Shown: one piece after another, positions 42,510 to 57,147 of the stretch
Numbering within the stretch: the stretch's first letter is position 1
Layout: each line of letters begins with the position of its first letter
Assembly: GCA_019873655.1 (NCBI GenBank)
Contig: JAIOAU010000006.1
Location: forward strand, 84,640 to 148,639
DNA length: 64,000 nucleotides
Direction: 5' to 3'
From: Chloroflexota bacterium
Lineage (GTDB): Bacteria; Chloroflexota; Anaerolineae; Anaerolineales; Villigracilaceae
The notes under the pieces: model-generated
What the model was told of the DNA's origin: nothing
The model's input: the letters and a program-made list of their open reading frames with translations, nothing else
Databases searched by the model: none
Made by a program: the position numbers and the translations under genes

Positions 42510-43067
42510 TTATCCCGTTATGAGCATGTCTGTTGGTGGATATGTTTCTTCGCCCAGGTAATACGCCCGCGCGCTGGAATACGGCCAGTCGAGCACAGAT
42601 TCGACGAGCCCGGCGCGGACCGGATTGTAATGAATATAATCCAGTTTCTGGCGGGCAAATTTGAACGTGAATATTGCTTCGGGATGGGAGCCTTCTTGCC
42701 AAACTTGGTATTGCGACACATCCTGCGCTCGTCCTTTCTGTCGGGCGGCCGAGAACCGTTCCAGAAGTTCTCGATCATTCAGGCGCGTTGCTTCCCGAGA
42801 AATACTCCGTGAGGTAAATCTTTTGAAATCGCGCATAACATCGGACAGGTTGGTACCTTCCTCCGGCCAGAGAATGGCGTGAAGATGGGTGGACATGATA
42901 ACGAATGCATTCAGTTGCGTTTGTTTGTGAGTGCGAAGGTAAGCCAGAGAGTCGAGAACGATCTGGCGATATGGCTGTTGCGCCAACACCGGTAGCCAAT
43001 CTACAATGGTACAGGTGACGAAGTAGGCATAATTCTGCTCGCTGAAGACCCGATAACGGTTCGTCAT
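42510..43067 (-). CDS. REP-associated tyrosine transposase (RAYT, Y1_Tnp/IS200-like)
   Basis: 185 residues. Single-strand DNA transposase domain: N-terminal FVTCTIVDWLPVL, HUH-type motif H61-L-H63 in VIMSTHLHAI, basic region NLSDVMRDFKRFTSRSI, and the C-terminal family signature DYIHYNPVRAGLV with PYSSARAYYLG. The nucleophilic tyrosine is probably near residue 120 (SQYQVW), which I cannot prove by reading. RAYTs are domesticated single-copy relatives of IS200 that cut and join REP palindromes. Here the gene is bracketed by palindrome arrays. No RAYT partner gene or second copy is in the window. Confidence 0.9.
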   Translation of the reverse strand: MTNRYRVFSEQNYAYFVTCTIVDWLPVLAQQPYRQIVLDSLAYLRTHKQTQLNAFVIMSTHLHAILWPEEGTNLSDVMRDFKRFTSRSISREATRLNDRELLERFSAARQKGRAQDVSQYQVWQEGSHPEAIFTFKFARQKLDYIHYNPVRAGLVESVLDWPYSSARAYYLGEETYPPTDMLITG

Positions 43068-43101
43068 ATTGAAATCAACCCCTTTATATCAATTGGATGT
43101 T

Positions 43102-43623
43102 CGGATGGCAGTTGTACTGCCGTTCGCTACCCGACGCTCGCAGTGCAACTGCTCGCGATCGAGCGGTATCACTAGGCTGTTCGGACGGCAATTGTACTGC
43201 CGTTCGCTACCCGGCGCTCGCAGTATAACTGCTCGCGATCAACAGACAACGGGTTGTTCAGGACTGCCGTCTGCTGCTTGGCGCTCGCAGTGAAACTGCT
43301 CGCAATCAATTGCGATGTTTAGACGGCAGTTGTACTGCCGTTCGCTACCCGGCGCTCGCAGTGCAACTGCTCGCAATCAACGGGTTGTTCGGACGGCAGT
43401 TAGACTGCCGTCTGCTGCTTGGCGCTCGCAGTATAACTGCTCGCAATCAATTAGATGTTTAGACGGCAGTTGGACTGACATCTGCTGCCCGGCGTTCGCA
43501 GTGCAATTGCTCGCAATCAACGGGTTGTTCGGACGGCAGTTGGACTACCGTCCGCTGCCCGTGCTCGCAGTGCAACTGCTCGCAATCAATTGGGTGTTTG
43601 GACGGCAGTTGGACTGCCGTCCA
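43102..43623. repeat. right REP-like palindrome array beside the RAYT gene
   Basis: Eight A-type elements at 43102-43126, 43182-43206, 43257-43273 (truncated), 43320-43344, 43390-43414, 43460-43484, 43530-43554 and 43599-43623, mostly at 70-bp intervals. They alternate with B-type elements (GGCGCTCGCAGT, TGC/TAT, AACTGCTCGC) and the linker GATCAA(C/T)GGGTTGTTC. The last element ends 28 bp from the gyrA stop. The copies carry compensating and decaying changes (for example CCGTTCG, ACATCTG), so they differ in age. Confidence 0.95.
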
Positions 43624-43650
43624 CTGCTCGCAATCAACTCCGCCACTCTT

Positions 43651-46185
<2,535 letters not shown>

Positions 46186-46206
46186 GGGAGGCTCCGGGGG
46201 GGTTTA

Positions 46207-46256
46207 ACACGAAGGTCACGAAGGGGACACAAAGGACACAAGACGGTCCCTTTGTA
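46207..46256. repeat. CACGAAGG/CACAAAGG short-word repeat in the gyrA leader
   Basis: AACACGAAGGTCACGAAGG and GGACACAAAGGACACAAG, then CCCTTTGT. ACAAAGG and CCTTTGT can pair. The same words occur at 51813-51905 by rpoC/ygiQ. Confidence 0.6.
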
Positions 46257-46279
46257 TCTTGCCCTGGTCGTCTGGCTTT

Positions 46280-46308
46280 ATCTTACGGGGAAAGGGGGCG
46301 GGCGTCAA
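46280..46308 (-). promoter_or_regulatory. gyrA promoter
   Basis: On the minus strand TTGACG (46308-46303), 17-nt spacer, TAAGAT (46285-46280). It gives a leader of about 90 nt that contains the CACGAAGG repeat. Confidence 0.65.
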
Positions 46309-46323
46309 GGAGGACGGAGTCCG

Positions 46324-46359
46324 AAGAGACCAGGTCTCTTCGGAGAGGCCTGGTCTCTT
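46324..46359 (-). terminator. hairpin after the SH3 lipoprotein gene
   Basis: AAGAGACCAGG (46324-46334) pairs with CCTGGTCTCTT (46349-46359), with an inner CTC/GAG stem. No T-run. It belongs to the group of T-less hairpins in this window. Confidence 0.55.
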
Positions 46360-46381
46360 GTCTTCGGTGTTCAACTCCTTC

Positions 46382-47251
46382 CTACGGCGTGAAGTTGAGC
46401 GTCTGCGAGAGGCAGGTTCCGCCCATGCCGTTGGCCGAGCAGACGGTGATGGTGGCGGTGATGCTGTGGCCGGTCGGGTCATAGCCCAAGTGACCGGGGT
46501 TGGCGTTGGCTACATTGCCGGATTCGCCGGGCATCAGGTCCTGGTTGGTCTCTCCAAGAACGCAACTGGTGTAATCCCGGAAGAAATCCTGCTGGTGGGT
46601 GAAGGTGGCGGCGGTGGTGTTGTCGGTGATGAAGATACGGATGGATTCCCAGGCGATCGAGCCGGTGTTGCTGATCTGGAAACGGAAAGCATATTGGCCG
46701 CCGCAGGTGACCATCCCAATATAGGAGGCCGTGAATCCCGGGGCGGGCGTGGGGGTGGGCGGCGGGTCGAAGATGGGCAGGGCGGCGATGTTGCCGGTGA
46801 CGGTGGCGTACTGGCCCCAAGCCCAGCAGATGACGGTCGGGCTGCTCGGCAGGCGGACGATCCAGTAGTTGCCGGTCGCGTCCCGGCCGACGACCTCGGC
46901 CTGCTGACCCGGCGCGATGCCGCCGAGGATGTCGTAGGCCGTCCCCGGGCCGGTGCGGCAGTTGGTGGCGACGCTGACGCTCAGCATGGGGACGCTCGGC
47001 GTGTTGGTCGGCGCGGGGGTGTCGGTAAAGGACGGGGTGGGAGGAATGGGCGTCGCCATGGCGGTCATGGTGGCCTCGAGCGCCTGCTGGACGGCGGTCG
47101 CGGCCTGGGCGGTGGCAGCCAGCGGGTCGGCGCCGTTTGTCTGACCGTTCCCCTGTGGAGATTCGGCGCCGCGCGGCGCGTTCGGCATGTTACAGGCGGT
47201 CAGGATGAGGAGCAGGATGAGTAAAATCGAAGGGATACGTGGAAATTTCAT
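46382..47251 (-). CDS. SH3-domain lipoprotein
   Basis: 289 residues. Lipoprotein signal with lipobox LTAC (cysteine 20), a Thr/Pro-rich linker (TPIPPTPSFTDTPAPTNTP) and an SH3b domain (VATNCRTGPGTAYDILGGIAPGQQAEVVGRD near 95-160). A second beta-rich domain follows (YIGMVTCGGQYAFRFQISNTGS), with several cysteines. It is an exported cell-surface protein. SH3b domains usually bind peptides or cell-wall glycans. Its promoter is at 47301-47329. Confidence 0.82.
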   Translation of the reverse strand: MKFPRIPSILLILLLILTACNMPNAPRGAESPQGNGQTNGADPLAATAQAATAVQQALEATMTAMATPIPPTPSFTDTPAPTNTPSVPMLSVSVATNCRTGPGTAYDILGGIAPGQQAEVVGRDATGNYWIVRLPSSPTVICWAWGQYATVTGNIAALPIFDPPPTPTPAPGFTASYIGMVTCGGQYAFRFQISNTGSIAWESIRIFITDNTTAATFTHQQDFFRDYTSCVLGETNQDLMPGESGNVANANPGHLGYDPTGHSITATITVCSANGMGGTCLSQTLNFTP

Positions 47252-47300
47252 TTCATCCTCCTTTGGACGTTAACCACGAGCGGTTCAGCGAACCATTTCC

Positions 47301-47329
47301 ATCATACTTCTTTCGATGACGGGCGGCAA
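47301..47329 (-). promoter_or_regulatory. promoter of the SH3 lipoprotein gene
   Basis: On the minus strand TTGCCG (47329-47324), 17-nt spacer, TATGAT (47306-47301). Confidence 0.5.
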
Positions 47330-47340
47330 TCCCCGAAATG

Positions 47341-47378
47341 TCACGAACCCGTTTCCTTTGGAGGAAACGGGTTCGTGA
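47341..47378 (-). terminator. perfect hairpin after rpoC
   Basis: TCACGAACCCGTTTCCT (47341-47357) and AGGAAACGGGTTCGTGA (47362-47378) form a perfect 17-bp stem with a 4-nt loop. It starts 8 nt beyond the rpoC stop and has no T-run. Core CCCGTTTCC/GGAAACGGG is shared with 8417-8449. Confidence 0.6.
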
Positions 47379-47386
47379 CGTGTTCG

Positions 47387-51631
<4,245 letters not shown>

Positions 51632-51698
51632 TGTTCCGTCTCCTCGTCTTTTGACTGGCGCGCCTGGGCCGCACCGGCGTCAGGGACACGCAAAAGCA

Positions 51699-51726
51699 AG
51701 CGCTTCAGACATTCCGTCTAAGCGCT
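51699..51726 (-). promoter_or_regulatory. hairpin in the rpoC leader
   Basis: On the minus strand AGCGCTT plus AGAC (51726-51716) pairs with GTCT plus AAGCGCT (51710-51699, one bulge), followed by TGCTTTTGCG. It could be a weak attenuator or a protein-binding site in the about 130-nt leader. Confidence 0.45.
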
Positions 51727-51768
51727 CGCCGTTGATCGCAGATTTCGATTATCTCTCAAGTGGCACAA

Positions 51769-51797
51769 ATTATACTGTTTTTGTCTGAGTTGGTCAA
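51769..51797 (-). promoter_or_regulatory. rpoC promoter
   Basis: On the minus strand TTGACC (51797-51792), 17-nt spacer, TATAAT (51774-51769): the best sigma70 promoter in the window. Confidence 0.8.
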
Positions 51798-51812
51798 GGG
51801 AAATCGGGTTTT

Positions 51813-51905
51813 TCAACACAAAGGACAGGAAGGGAACACGAAGGTTCACAAAGGTCTTCTTTGTGTTTTTCTTTGTGTTCCTTTGTGTTTGACTTCCTTT
51901 TGCGT
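51813..51905. repeat. CACAAAGG/CCTTTGTG repeat overlapping the ygiQ 3' end
   Basis: AACACAAAGGACAGG and GGAACACGAAGG are followed by mirrored CTTTGTGTT and CCTTTGTGTTT, making a long imperfect hairpin. The last about 18 codons and the stop of the radical SAM gene lie within it. Confidence 0.7.
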
Positions 51906-53603
51906 TACGATGCTCTTTTGGCGTTCCTTGCGGCGCAGGTCTTTCTCGACGAAGAGCGGCTCGCCGGTGAACGGGTCGCGCTCGGTGTAGTACATCACGC
52001 TGGAGTAGGTGGACGGCGTAGGCGTGAAGACCTGCACCTGCTCCGGGTGAATCTTGAGTTCGCGGCTGGCGAAGTGTTTCACCCGCTGCATGTCGGCCTC
52101 GGTACAGCCAGGATGGGCGGCGATGAGGTAGTAGGTGAGAAACTGCCGCTTGCCCGCCTTGCGGTTCAGGTCGTCAAAGCGGCGCTTGAACTCCAGCAGA
52201 GACTGGCTCCCCGGCTTGCCCATCAGGCGCAGGACGCGGTCGTCCACGTGTTCCGGGGCGACTTTCATCTGCCCGGAGACGTGATGCTCCACCAGTTCGC
52301 GCAGGTAGGCGTCGCCGTGTTCGCGGTCGCAGAGGAGCAGGTCGTAGCGCAGGCCGGAGGCGACGAAGACCTTCTTCACGCCGGGGATGCGGCGCACTTT
52401 CTTCAGCAGTTCGGTCTGCGGCTGATGGTTCACCGGCAGGAGCGGGCAGACTTCGGGAAAGACGCAGCGTTTGGCCGTGCAGATGCCTTTGGCGAGTTTC
52501 TTGGGGCATTCGAAGCCGTACATGTTGGCGGTCGGGCCGCCCAAGTCCTGGATGTAGCCTTTGAAGTCCGGGTGGCGCGTCAGGCGCTCGGCCTCGGCCA
52601 GGATGGACTCGGGACTGCGCCAGCGCACGGTCGTCCCCTCGTGGACGGAGATGGCGCAGAAGTTGCACTCGCCGTAACAGCCGCGGTGGGTGGCGATGGA
52701 GAAGCCGATGGTCTCCAGCGCCTTGACCTTGCCCTGCTTCTCGTAGAAGGGATGCTGGCGGCGCTCGAAGTCGAGGGCGTAGATGGCGTCCAGTTCAGCC
52801 TGCGTCTCGGTTGGGGCGGGCGGGTTCTGGACCAGGTAACGGTCGGCGTGTTTCTGATAGAGGCCGCGGGCGCTGACGGGGTCGTTGTTGCGGTAGAAGA
52901 GGTGGAACATTTGCGTGAAGGCCTCTTTGTCGGCGGCGACGGTCTCGTAGGCGGGCAGTTCGAGGTAGTCCGCAGGCGGCTCTTTGGCGATGTAGCAGAG
53001 ACCGCGCACGCCGCGCGGGTCGCGTCCGTCCCGCAGACAGGCCGCCAGGTCCAGCACGCTGCGCTCGGCCATGCCGTAGAGGAGGTAATCGGCCTTGGCG
53101 TCGAACAGAATCGAGCGGCGGACGGCGTCGTCCCAGTAGTCGTAGTGGGCGATGCGGCGCAGACTGGCTTCGATTCCGCCGAGGACGATGGGCGGTAGGG
53201 GCAAATTGCCAATTTGCCCCACAGATTTGGCAAACCTGCGAATCAGATTGCTGTACACAATCGTCGCCCGGTCGGGGCGGCGGGTGTTCTCGCCGCCGGG
53301 GGTGTAGTCGTCCGAGCGGCGCTTCTTCTTCAGGGCGGTGTAGTTGGCGACCATCGAGTCCACACAGCCGGCGGTCACGCCCCAGAAGAGGCGCGGCAGG
53401 CCGAGGCGTCCGATGTCGCCCGTGTTTGAAACGTCCGGCTGGGCGATGATTCCGACGCGGTAACCGGCGTTCCACAGCACCTTGCCGATGACCGCCGCGC
53501 CGATGAACGGGCTGTCAATGTACGAATCGCCGGTGACCAGGATGACGTCGAGCGCATCCCAACCCAGGCGGCGGACTTCTTCGGGGGTCGTCGGCAGGAA
53601 CAT
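51846..53603 (-). CDS. YgiQ-family radical SAM protein (UPF0313)
   Basis: 585 residues. N-terminal DALDVILVTGDSYIDSPFIGAAVIGKVL is the YgiQ hallmark. The radical SAM cluster motif is CYGECNFC near residue 310, and further cysteine-rich segments (CPKKLAKGICTAKRCVFPEVCP) could hold a second cluster. YgiQ proteins are uncharacterised radical SAM enzymes. Two oddities: residues about 128-136 come from a palindrome, and the last about 18 residues (KEVKHKGTQRKTQRRPL) are read from an intergenic repeat. TATAAT (ATTATA 53611-53616) ends 7 nt before the ATG. Confidence 0.9.
   Translation of the reverse strand: MFLPTTPEEVRRLGWDALDVILVTGDSYIDSPFIGAAVIGKVLWNAGYRVGIIAQPDVSNTGDIGRLGLPRLFWGVTAGCVDSMVANYTALKKKRRSDDYTPGGENTRRPDRATIVYSNLIRRFAKSVGQIGNLPLPPIVLGGIEASLRRIAHYDYWDDAVRRSILFDAKADYLLYGMAERSVLDLAACLRDGRDPRGVRGLCYIAKEPPADYLELPAYETVAADKEAFTQMFHLFYRNNDPVSARGLYQKHADRYLVQNPPAPTETQAELDAIYALDFERRQHPFYEKQGKVKALETIGFSIATHRGCYGECNFCAISVHEGTTVRWRSPESILAEAERLTRHPDFKGYIQDLGGPTANMYGFECPKKLAKGICTAKRCVFPEVCPLLPVNHQPQTELLKKVRRIPGVKKVFVASGLRYDLLLCDREHGDAYLRELVEHHVSGQMKVAPEHVDDRVLRLMGKPGSQSLLEFKRRFDDLNRKAGKRQFLTYYLIAAHPGCTEADMQRVKHFASRELKIHPEQVQVFTPTPSTYSSVMYYTERDPFTGEPLFVEKDLRRKERQKSIVTQKEVKHKGTQRKTQRRPL
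53198..53220 (-). repeat. perfect palindrome inside the ygiQ-like gene
   Basis: GGGGCAAATT, 3-nt centre, AATTTGCCCC. It is read in frame as GQIGNLPL, between the N-terminal domain and VLGGIEASLRR, a loop position. Confidence 0.7.
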
Positions 53604-53648
53604 GCCGTGGATTATACCCGCTCCGTCCCCAATGTTCTGAAAACGAGG

Positions 53649-55643
53649 CTATGGGATGATTTCGCGGACGCTCTCGAACAGCCCTTCGAACGGCGAGCCG
53701 CGCCGGTAGAAGGCGACCGGCCGGCCGAGCGGGGCGGCGACGAGGCGCGTCCCTGCCCCGGCCGGCTGACCGTCGAACAGGCCGATCCACTCGCCCTCGG
53801 GGAGGTCCACCCGCAGCCGCCTGACCCCCGGCCGCATGACCGGGAAGACGAGCAGGTCGTCGCCGAGGTAGTAGGCGTCGTCCTTGTCGTTCCAGCGGGG
53901 GCCGGCGTGTTCGAGGCAGAAGGGACGCATCATGCCCAGGCTGGCGCGCTGAGCCTGCCCGGACGCCTGTTTCAGGTAGGGCGCCAGGGCAGCGCGCAGG
54001 CGCGTCAGACGGGCGAAGTGGGCCAGCGTCTCGTCGTCCTGCCAGGGCTGGACTCCGGCCCAGGGGCGGTTGCCCTCGTGGGTGCGCAGGACGGGCGAGA
54101 GGGCGTTGGCCTCGCACCAGCGGAAGAAGACCTCCCGCGAGCGTTTGATCCACTTGAACGAGAAGTAACCGCCGGCGTCGGTGTGATAGTACTGGATGCC
54201 GGAGAGGCAGGCGCTCAGGCCGCCGCGCACCCCGGCGGGGAAGCCGTCGTGCCGGTTCCAGTACACCACCTGGTCGCCGCCCCAGACCATGTTGGTGAAG
54301 CGCGTCGAGCCGGTGTAACCGGAGCGGTGGAAAATCAGGACGTCCTCCTGCAGGCCGGCCTCCTCGACCGCCTCCCGGTTCAACTGCGCCCACAGGAGCG
54401 GGTAGAGATTGTGCATCTCCGTCCCGCTGCGCCCGTCGTGGAAGCGGGCGGCTTCGGGGATGTCCTCGCCGTAGTCGGCCATCCAGCCGCGCACGCCGAG
54501 AGCGAGCAGGTTCTTGTGGATGATTTCTTCCTTGAACCAGCGGACGGCCTCGGGGTGGGTCAGGTCGAGGATGCCGACCTGGAAACCGGCGATGCTGGCG
54601 ATGTGCGTCTCGCCGTCGGGGCCGCGCACCAGGTAGCCGCGTTCGCGGCTCAGGCGGAAGTAGTCGCTCTCGGCGTTGAAGTAGGGGTTGAGGTAGGTCA
54701 GCCAGCGGATGCCCTGGTCGGCCCGCCGGCGGATTTCGTCCGCCAGGCCGGGGTAGAGTTCGGAATCGAGGACCCAGTTCCAGTACAGGCGCTTGCCCTG
54801 CCAGAAGATGCGCACCCCGGCCCAGTCCTGGGTCCAGACGCCGGTCAGTTTCGCCCCGGCGGCGAGCAGGCGGTCGACCGTCTCGGCGACGTAGGGCAGG
54901 CCGCCCTGGATGCCCAGGATGCCGCCCTCGAAGACCCAGTCGGGCGGCGGGGGCATGACGCCCAGCCGCGCCGCCAGGCCGCCGACCAGCGCCTTCAGGC
55001 TTTCGCCGCCGAAGAAGCGCAGGCGCGCCCCGGCCGGGACCTCCAGCCGATGACGGTCGCGGCCGGTGAAGTCCAGGGCGCTGTAGCCGCTGGTCTCGAC
55101 CAGGCAGCCGTAGCCGCGCGTCGAGAGGAAAGAGGGCTGGGGAAAGTAGGTGTTCCAGTACTCGCCGCCGGCGTCGGCGATCCAGTTGGCCAGCCAGGTG
55201 TAGGGGCGCAGGGGATGGCGGCCGAGGCCCATTTCGCTGGTCCAGATGGGGAAGCGCCGCCCGCGCAGGTTCAAAGCCCCGAATTGTATCCCGCCGCCGT
55301 AGACGGCCTCGCCGCGTTCGGCGGGCAGGGTCAGGCGGGCGCAGTTGAACCCTTCGGGGATGCGGATGCTGACGGTGAAGCCGTCCGCCTCGGGTTCGAA
55401 GCGCAGTTCGGCCTCCGCCCCGCCCGCGAACAGGCGCAGACCGTCCGGCCGCGCCTCGCAGCCGTGCAGCGCCAGCCATTCGCTCACCCGGCTTTGAATG
55501 CGGTGCATCCCGCCGCCGGTGCTGCGATAGTGAAAGTCGGCCCGCCCGACTTCCAGGAGCGGACGGGCCGCCTCATGGCGCAGAATTTCCAGTCCGCCGA
55601 GGCGGACGATGACAACTCCCTCGCGGGTCTCGATTTGGAACAT
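53649..55643 (-). CDS. sulfoquinovosidase, glycoside hydrolase family 31
   Basis: 664 residues. GH31 alpha-glycosidase of the YihQ type, which frees sulfoquinovose from sulfoquinosides such as SQDG head groups. The YihQ-type signature is visible: TGVWTQDWAGVRIFWQGKRLYWNW near residue 270-290 (the sulfonate-binding Arg/Trp region), nucleophile Asp in GWMADYGEDIP near 389, acid/base Asp in WGGDQVVYW near 457 and YHTDAGGYFSF near 490. Ordinary GH31 glucosidases lack this QDW-R pattern. It lacks a clear signal peptide, so it probably acts inside. It follows the transporter gene on the same strand. Confidence 0.87.
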   Translation of the reverse strand: MFQIETREGVVIVRLGGLEILRHEAARPLLEVGRADFHYRSTGGGMHRIQSRVSEWLALHGCEARPDGLRLFAGGAEAELRFEPEADGFTVSIRIPEGFNCARLTLPAERGEAVYGGGIQFGALNLRGRRFPIWTSEMGLGRHPLRPYTWLANWIADAGGEYWNTYFPQPSFLSTRGYGCLVETSGYSALDFTGRDRHRLEVPAGARLRFFGGESLKALVGGLAARLGVMPPPPDWVFEGGILGIQGGLPYVAETVDRLLAAGAKLTGVWTQDWAGVRIFWQGKRLYWNWVLDSELYPGLADEIRRRADQGIRWLTYLNPYFNAESDYFRLSRERGYLVRGPDGETHIASIAGFQVGILDLTHPEAVRWFKEEIIHKNLLALGVRGWMADYGEDIPEAARFHDGRSGTEMHNLYPLLWAQLNREAVEEAGLQEDVLIFHRSGYTGSTRFTNMVWGGDQVVYWNRHDGFPAGVRGGLSACLSGIQYYHTDAGGYFSFKWIKRSREVFFRWCEANALSPVLRTHEGNRPWAGVQPWQDDETLAHFARLTRLRAALAPYLKQASGQAQRASLGMMRPFCLEHAGPRWNDKDDAYYLGDDLLVFPVMRPGVRRLRVDLPEGEWIGLFDGQPAGAGTRLVAAPLGRPVAFYRRGSPFEGLFESVREIIP

Positions 55644-55657
55644 GCCGCCTCCAAAAG

Positions 55658-55685
55658 ACAGGACGGGCCTGGAAGCCCGTCCTGT
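55658..55685 (-). terminator. hairpin between transporter and sulfoquinovosidase genes
   Basis: ACAGGACGGGC (55658-55668) pairs with GCCCGTCCTGT (55675-55685). On the minus strand CTTTTGGAGG follows, so a short T-run runs straight into the sulfoquinovosidase ribosome site. It may cause partial termination. Confidence 0.6.
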
Positions 55686-55691
55686 GTTATG

Positions 55692-57107
55692 TTACTTGCG
55701 GATGAAGAGCGCCGCGCCCGCCGACAGGAGGAACATGACGCCGAACATGGCCATCATCAGCACGTAGCCGGAGGCATCGGCGATCACCCCGCCGATGTAC
55801 GCGCCGATGGCGCCCGCCCCGGCCCCGGCCAGGTTCTGCAGGCCCAGGTATTCGCCGGCGCGTTCCTTGGGGATGATGTCGGTGCCGAGCGCCCAGGAGG
55901 CGACGTTGAACAGAGCGTAGGCCAGGCCGATGATGGCGGCGGCCAGGTACATCAGCGGGATGTTCGGCCCGACGACGATGACGACAACGCCCGCCGCGCC
56001 GATCAATCCGCTCAGGAAGGTCAGCAGTTTGCGGTCGAAGCGGTCGGAGAGCCAGCCAGCGACCAGGCCGAAGAGGACGACGAATCCGCCCAGCACCATC
56101 GGCAGCGTCCCGGCCAGACCGGCGGCCTGCTCGCGCGGCAGGCCGAATTTCTCCTGGATGAAGTAGAGCAGGAAGGAGGCGATGTTGTTGATGGCCACCA
56201 GCGCCGCCAGGCGGCTGATGACCAGCCAGGTGAACGGGGTGTTCTGGCGCGCCTCCTTGCCCAGATGGACGGCCAGACTGGCGAAGATGCCAGCCACCAC
56301 CGCCGCCGCCATGGCGGCCACGCCGATGGCCCCAAAGACGAAGCGGGAAGCGCCCTCCAGGGCCGGGATGCTCCACTTGACGATTTGCCCCAGCCCAAGG
56401 ATGATGACCGTGAAGACGGCGGTCATCAGCGCCAGGCTCAGGAATGGCTTCCAGTTCAGCGGGCCGGGGGCGGTCTCGAGGCGCTTCTCGCGCACCAGCA
56501 TCGTCAGGCCCATGCAGACCAGCATGGCGGCGACGGTCACGACCAGGGCGGTCGGCATCTGGCCGCGGCTGATCATCGGGGCGATCACCAGGCCGACCAG
56601 CACCAGCGGCAGCGGCACCTCGAGCAGCATCTTGACGCCCGATGCAATGCCGCGCTTGGGCTGTGGGACCACGTCGGGGATCAGGCCCTGCGTCCCGGCC
56701 TGGGACATGTTCGAGGAGATCATCGAGAGCAGATAGACGCCGAACAGGATGGCGTAGCCGGTCATGCCTTCCAGGCTGGCGACCCAGATCATGCTCAGGA
56801 TGATGACCGCCTCCAGGAGCGCGCCGAGGAAGATGAACGGCCGGCGGCGGCCCCATTTCAGCCGTGAGTGGTCGCTGAGCAGGCCGAAGAGCGCCTGCGC
56901 CAGCAGGGCCGTCATCAACGCCCACAGGCGGATGGTGCCAAAGTACGTACCTTTCTGCTCCTCGCCGACGAAGGTCTGCACCAGCAGCGGGACGACCAGC
57001 CCGGCCAGCACCTGCGAGCGCAGCGTCAGGGCGAACCAGTTGGTGTTGATGAAGATGTAATCGTACCAGTGGAGTTTACGTTCGGGGGAGATGGCTTCGG
57101 CAGTCAT
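55692..57107 (-). CDS. MFS/GPH-family sugar transporter
   Basis: 471 residues from the ATG at 57107 (AAGAAGGAGAACC upstream; the ATG at 57146 lies before the ribosome site and under the promoter). Twelve hydrophobic helices. The loop after helix 2, LSDHSRLKWGRRRPFI, is the GPH/sucrose-transporter form of the MFS signature, and the repeat appears as AGWLSDRFDRK later. Its position between a sulfoquinovosidase and a divergent sulfo-sugar catabolic operon suggests import of sulfoquinovose or its glycosides. That substrate is inference. Confidence 0.85.
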   Translation of the reverse strand: MTAEAISPERKLHWYDYIFINTNWFALTLRSQVLAGLVVPLLVQTFVGEEQKGTYFGTIRLWALMTALLAQALFGLLSDHSRLKWGRRRPFIFLGALLEAVIILSMIWVASLEGMTGYAILFGVYLLSMISSNMSQAGTQGLIPDVVPQPKRGIASGVKMLLEVPLPLVLVGLVIAPMISRGQMPTALVVTVAAMLVCMGLTMLVREKRLETAPGPLNWKPFLSLALMTAVFTVIILGLGQIVKWSIPALEGASRFVFGAIGVAAMAAAVVAGIFASLAVHLGKEARQNTPFTWLVISRLAALVAINNIASFLLYFIQEKFGLPREQAAGLAGTLPMVLGGFVVLFGLVAGWLSDRFDRKLLTFLSGLIGAAGVVVIVVGPNIPLMYLAAAIIGLAYALFNVASWALGTDIIPKERAGEYLGLQNLAGAGAGAIGAYIGGVIADASGYVLMMAMFGVMFLLSAGAALFIRK

Positions 57108-57147
57108 GCGGTTCTCCTTCTTGGAAGAGATGACTTGCTCTGGCATG

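Noticed and set aside
42202..42561. Open frames through the palindrome arrays (repeated GCSDGSWTAVR-type peptides), also 43315-46392 on the plus strand
   Set aside because: They are translations of the repeats and of the antisense strand of gyrA; no ribosome site and no family resemblance.
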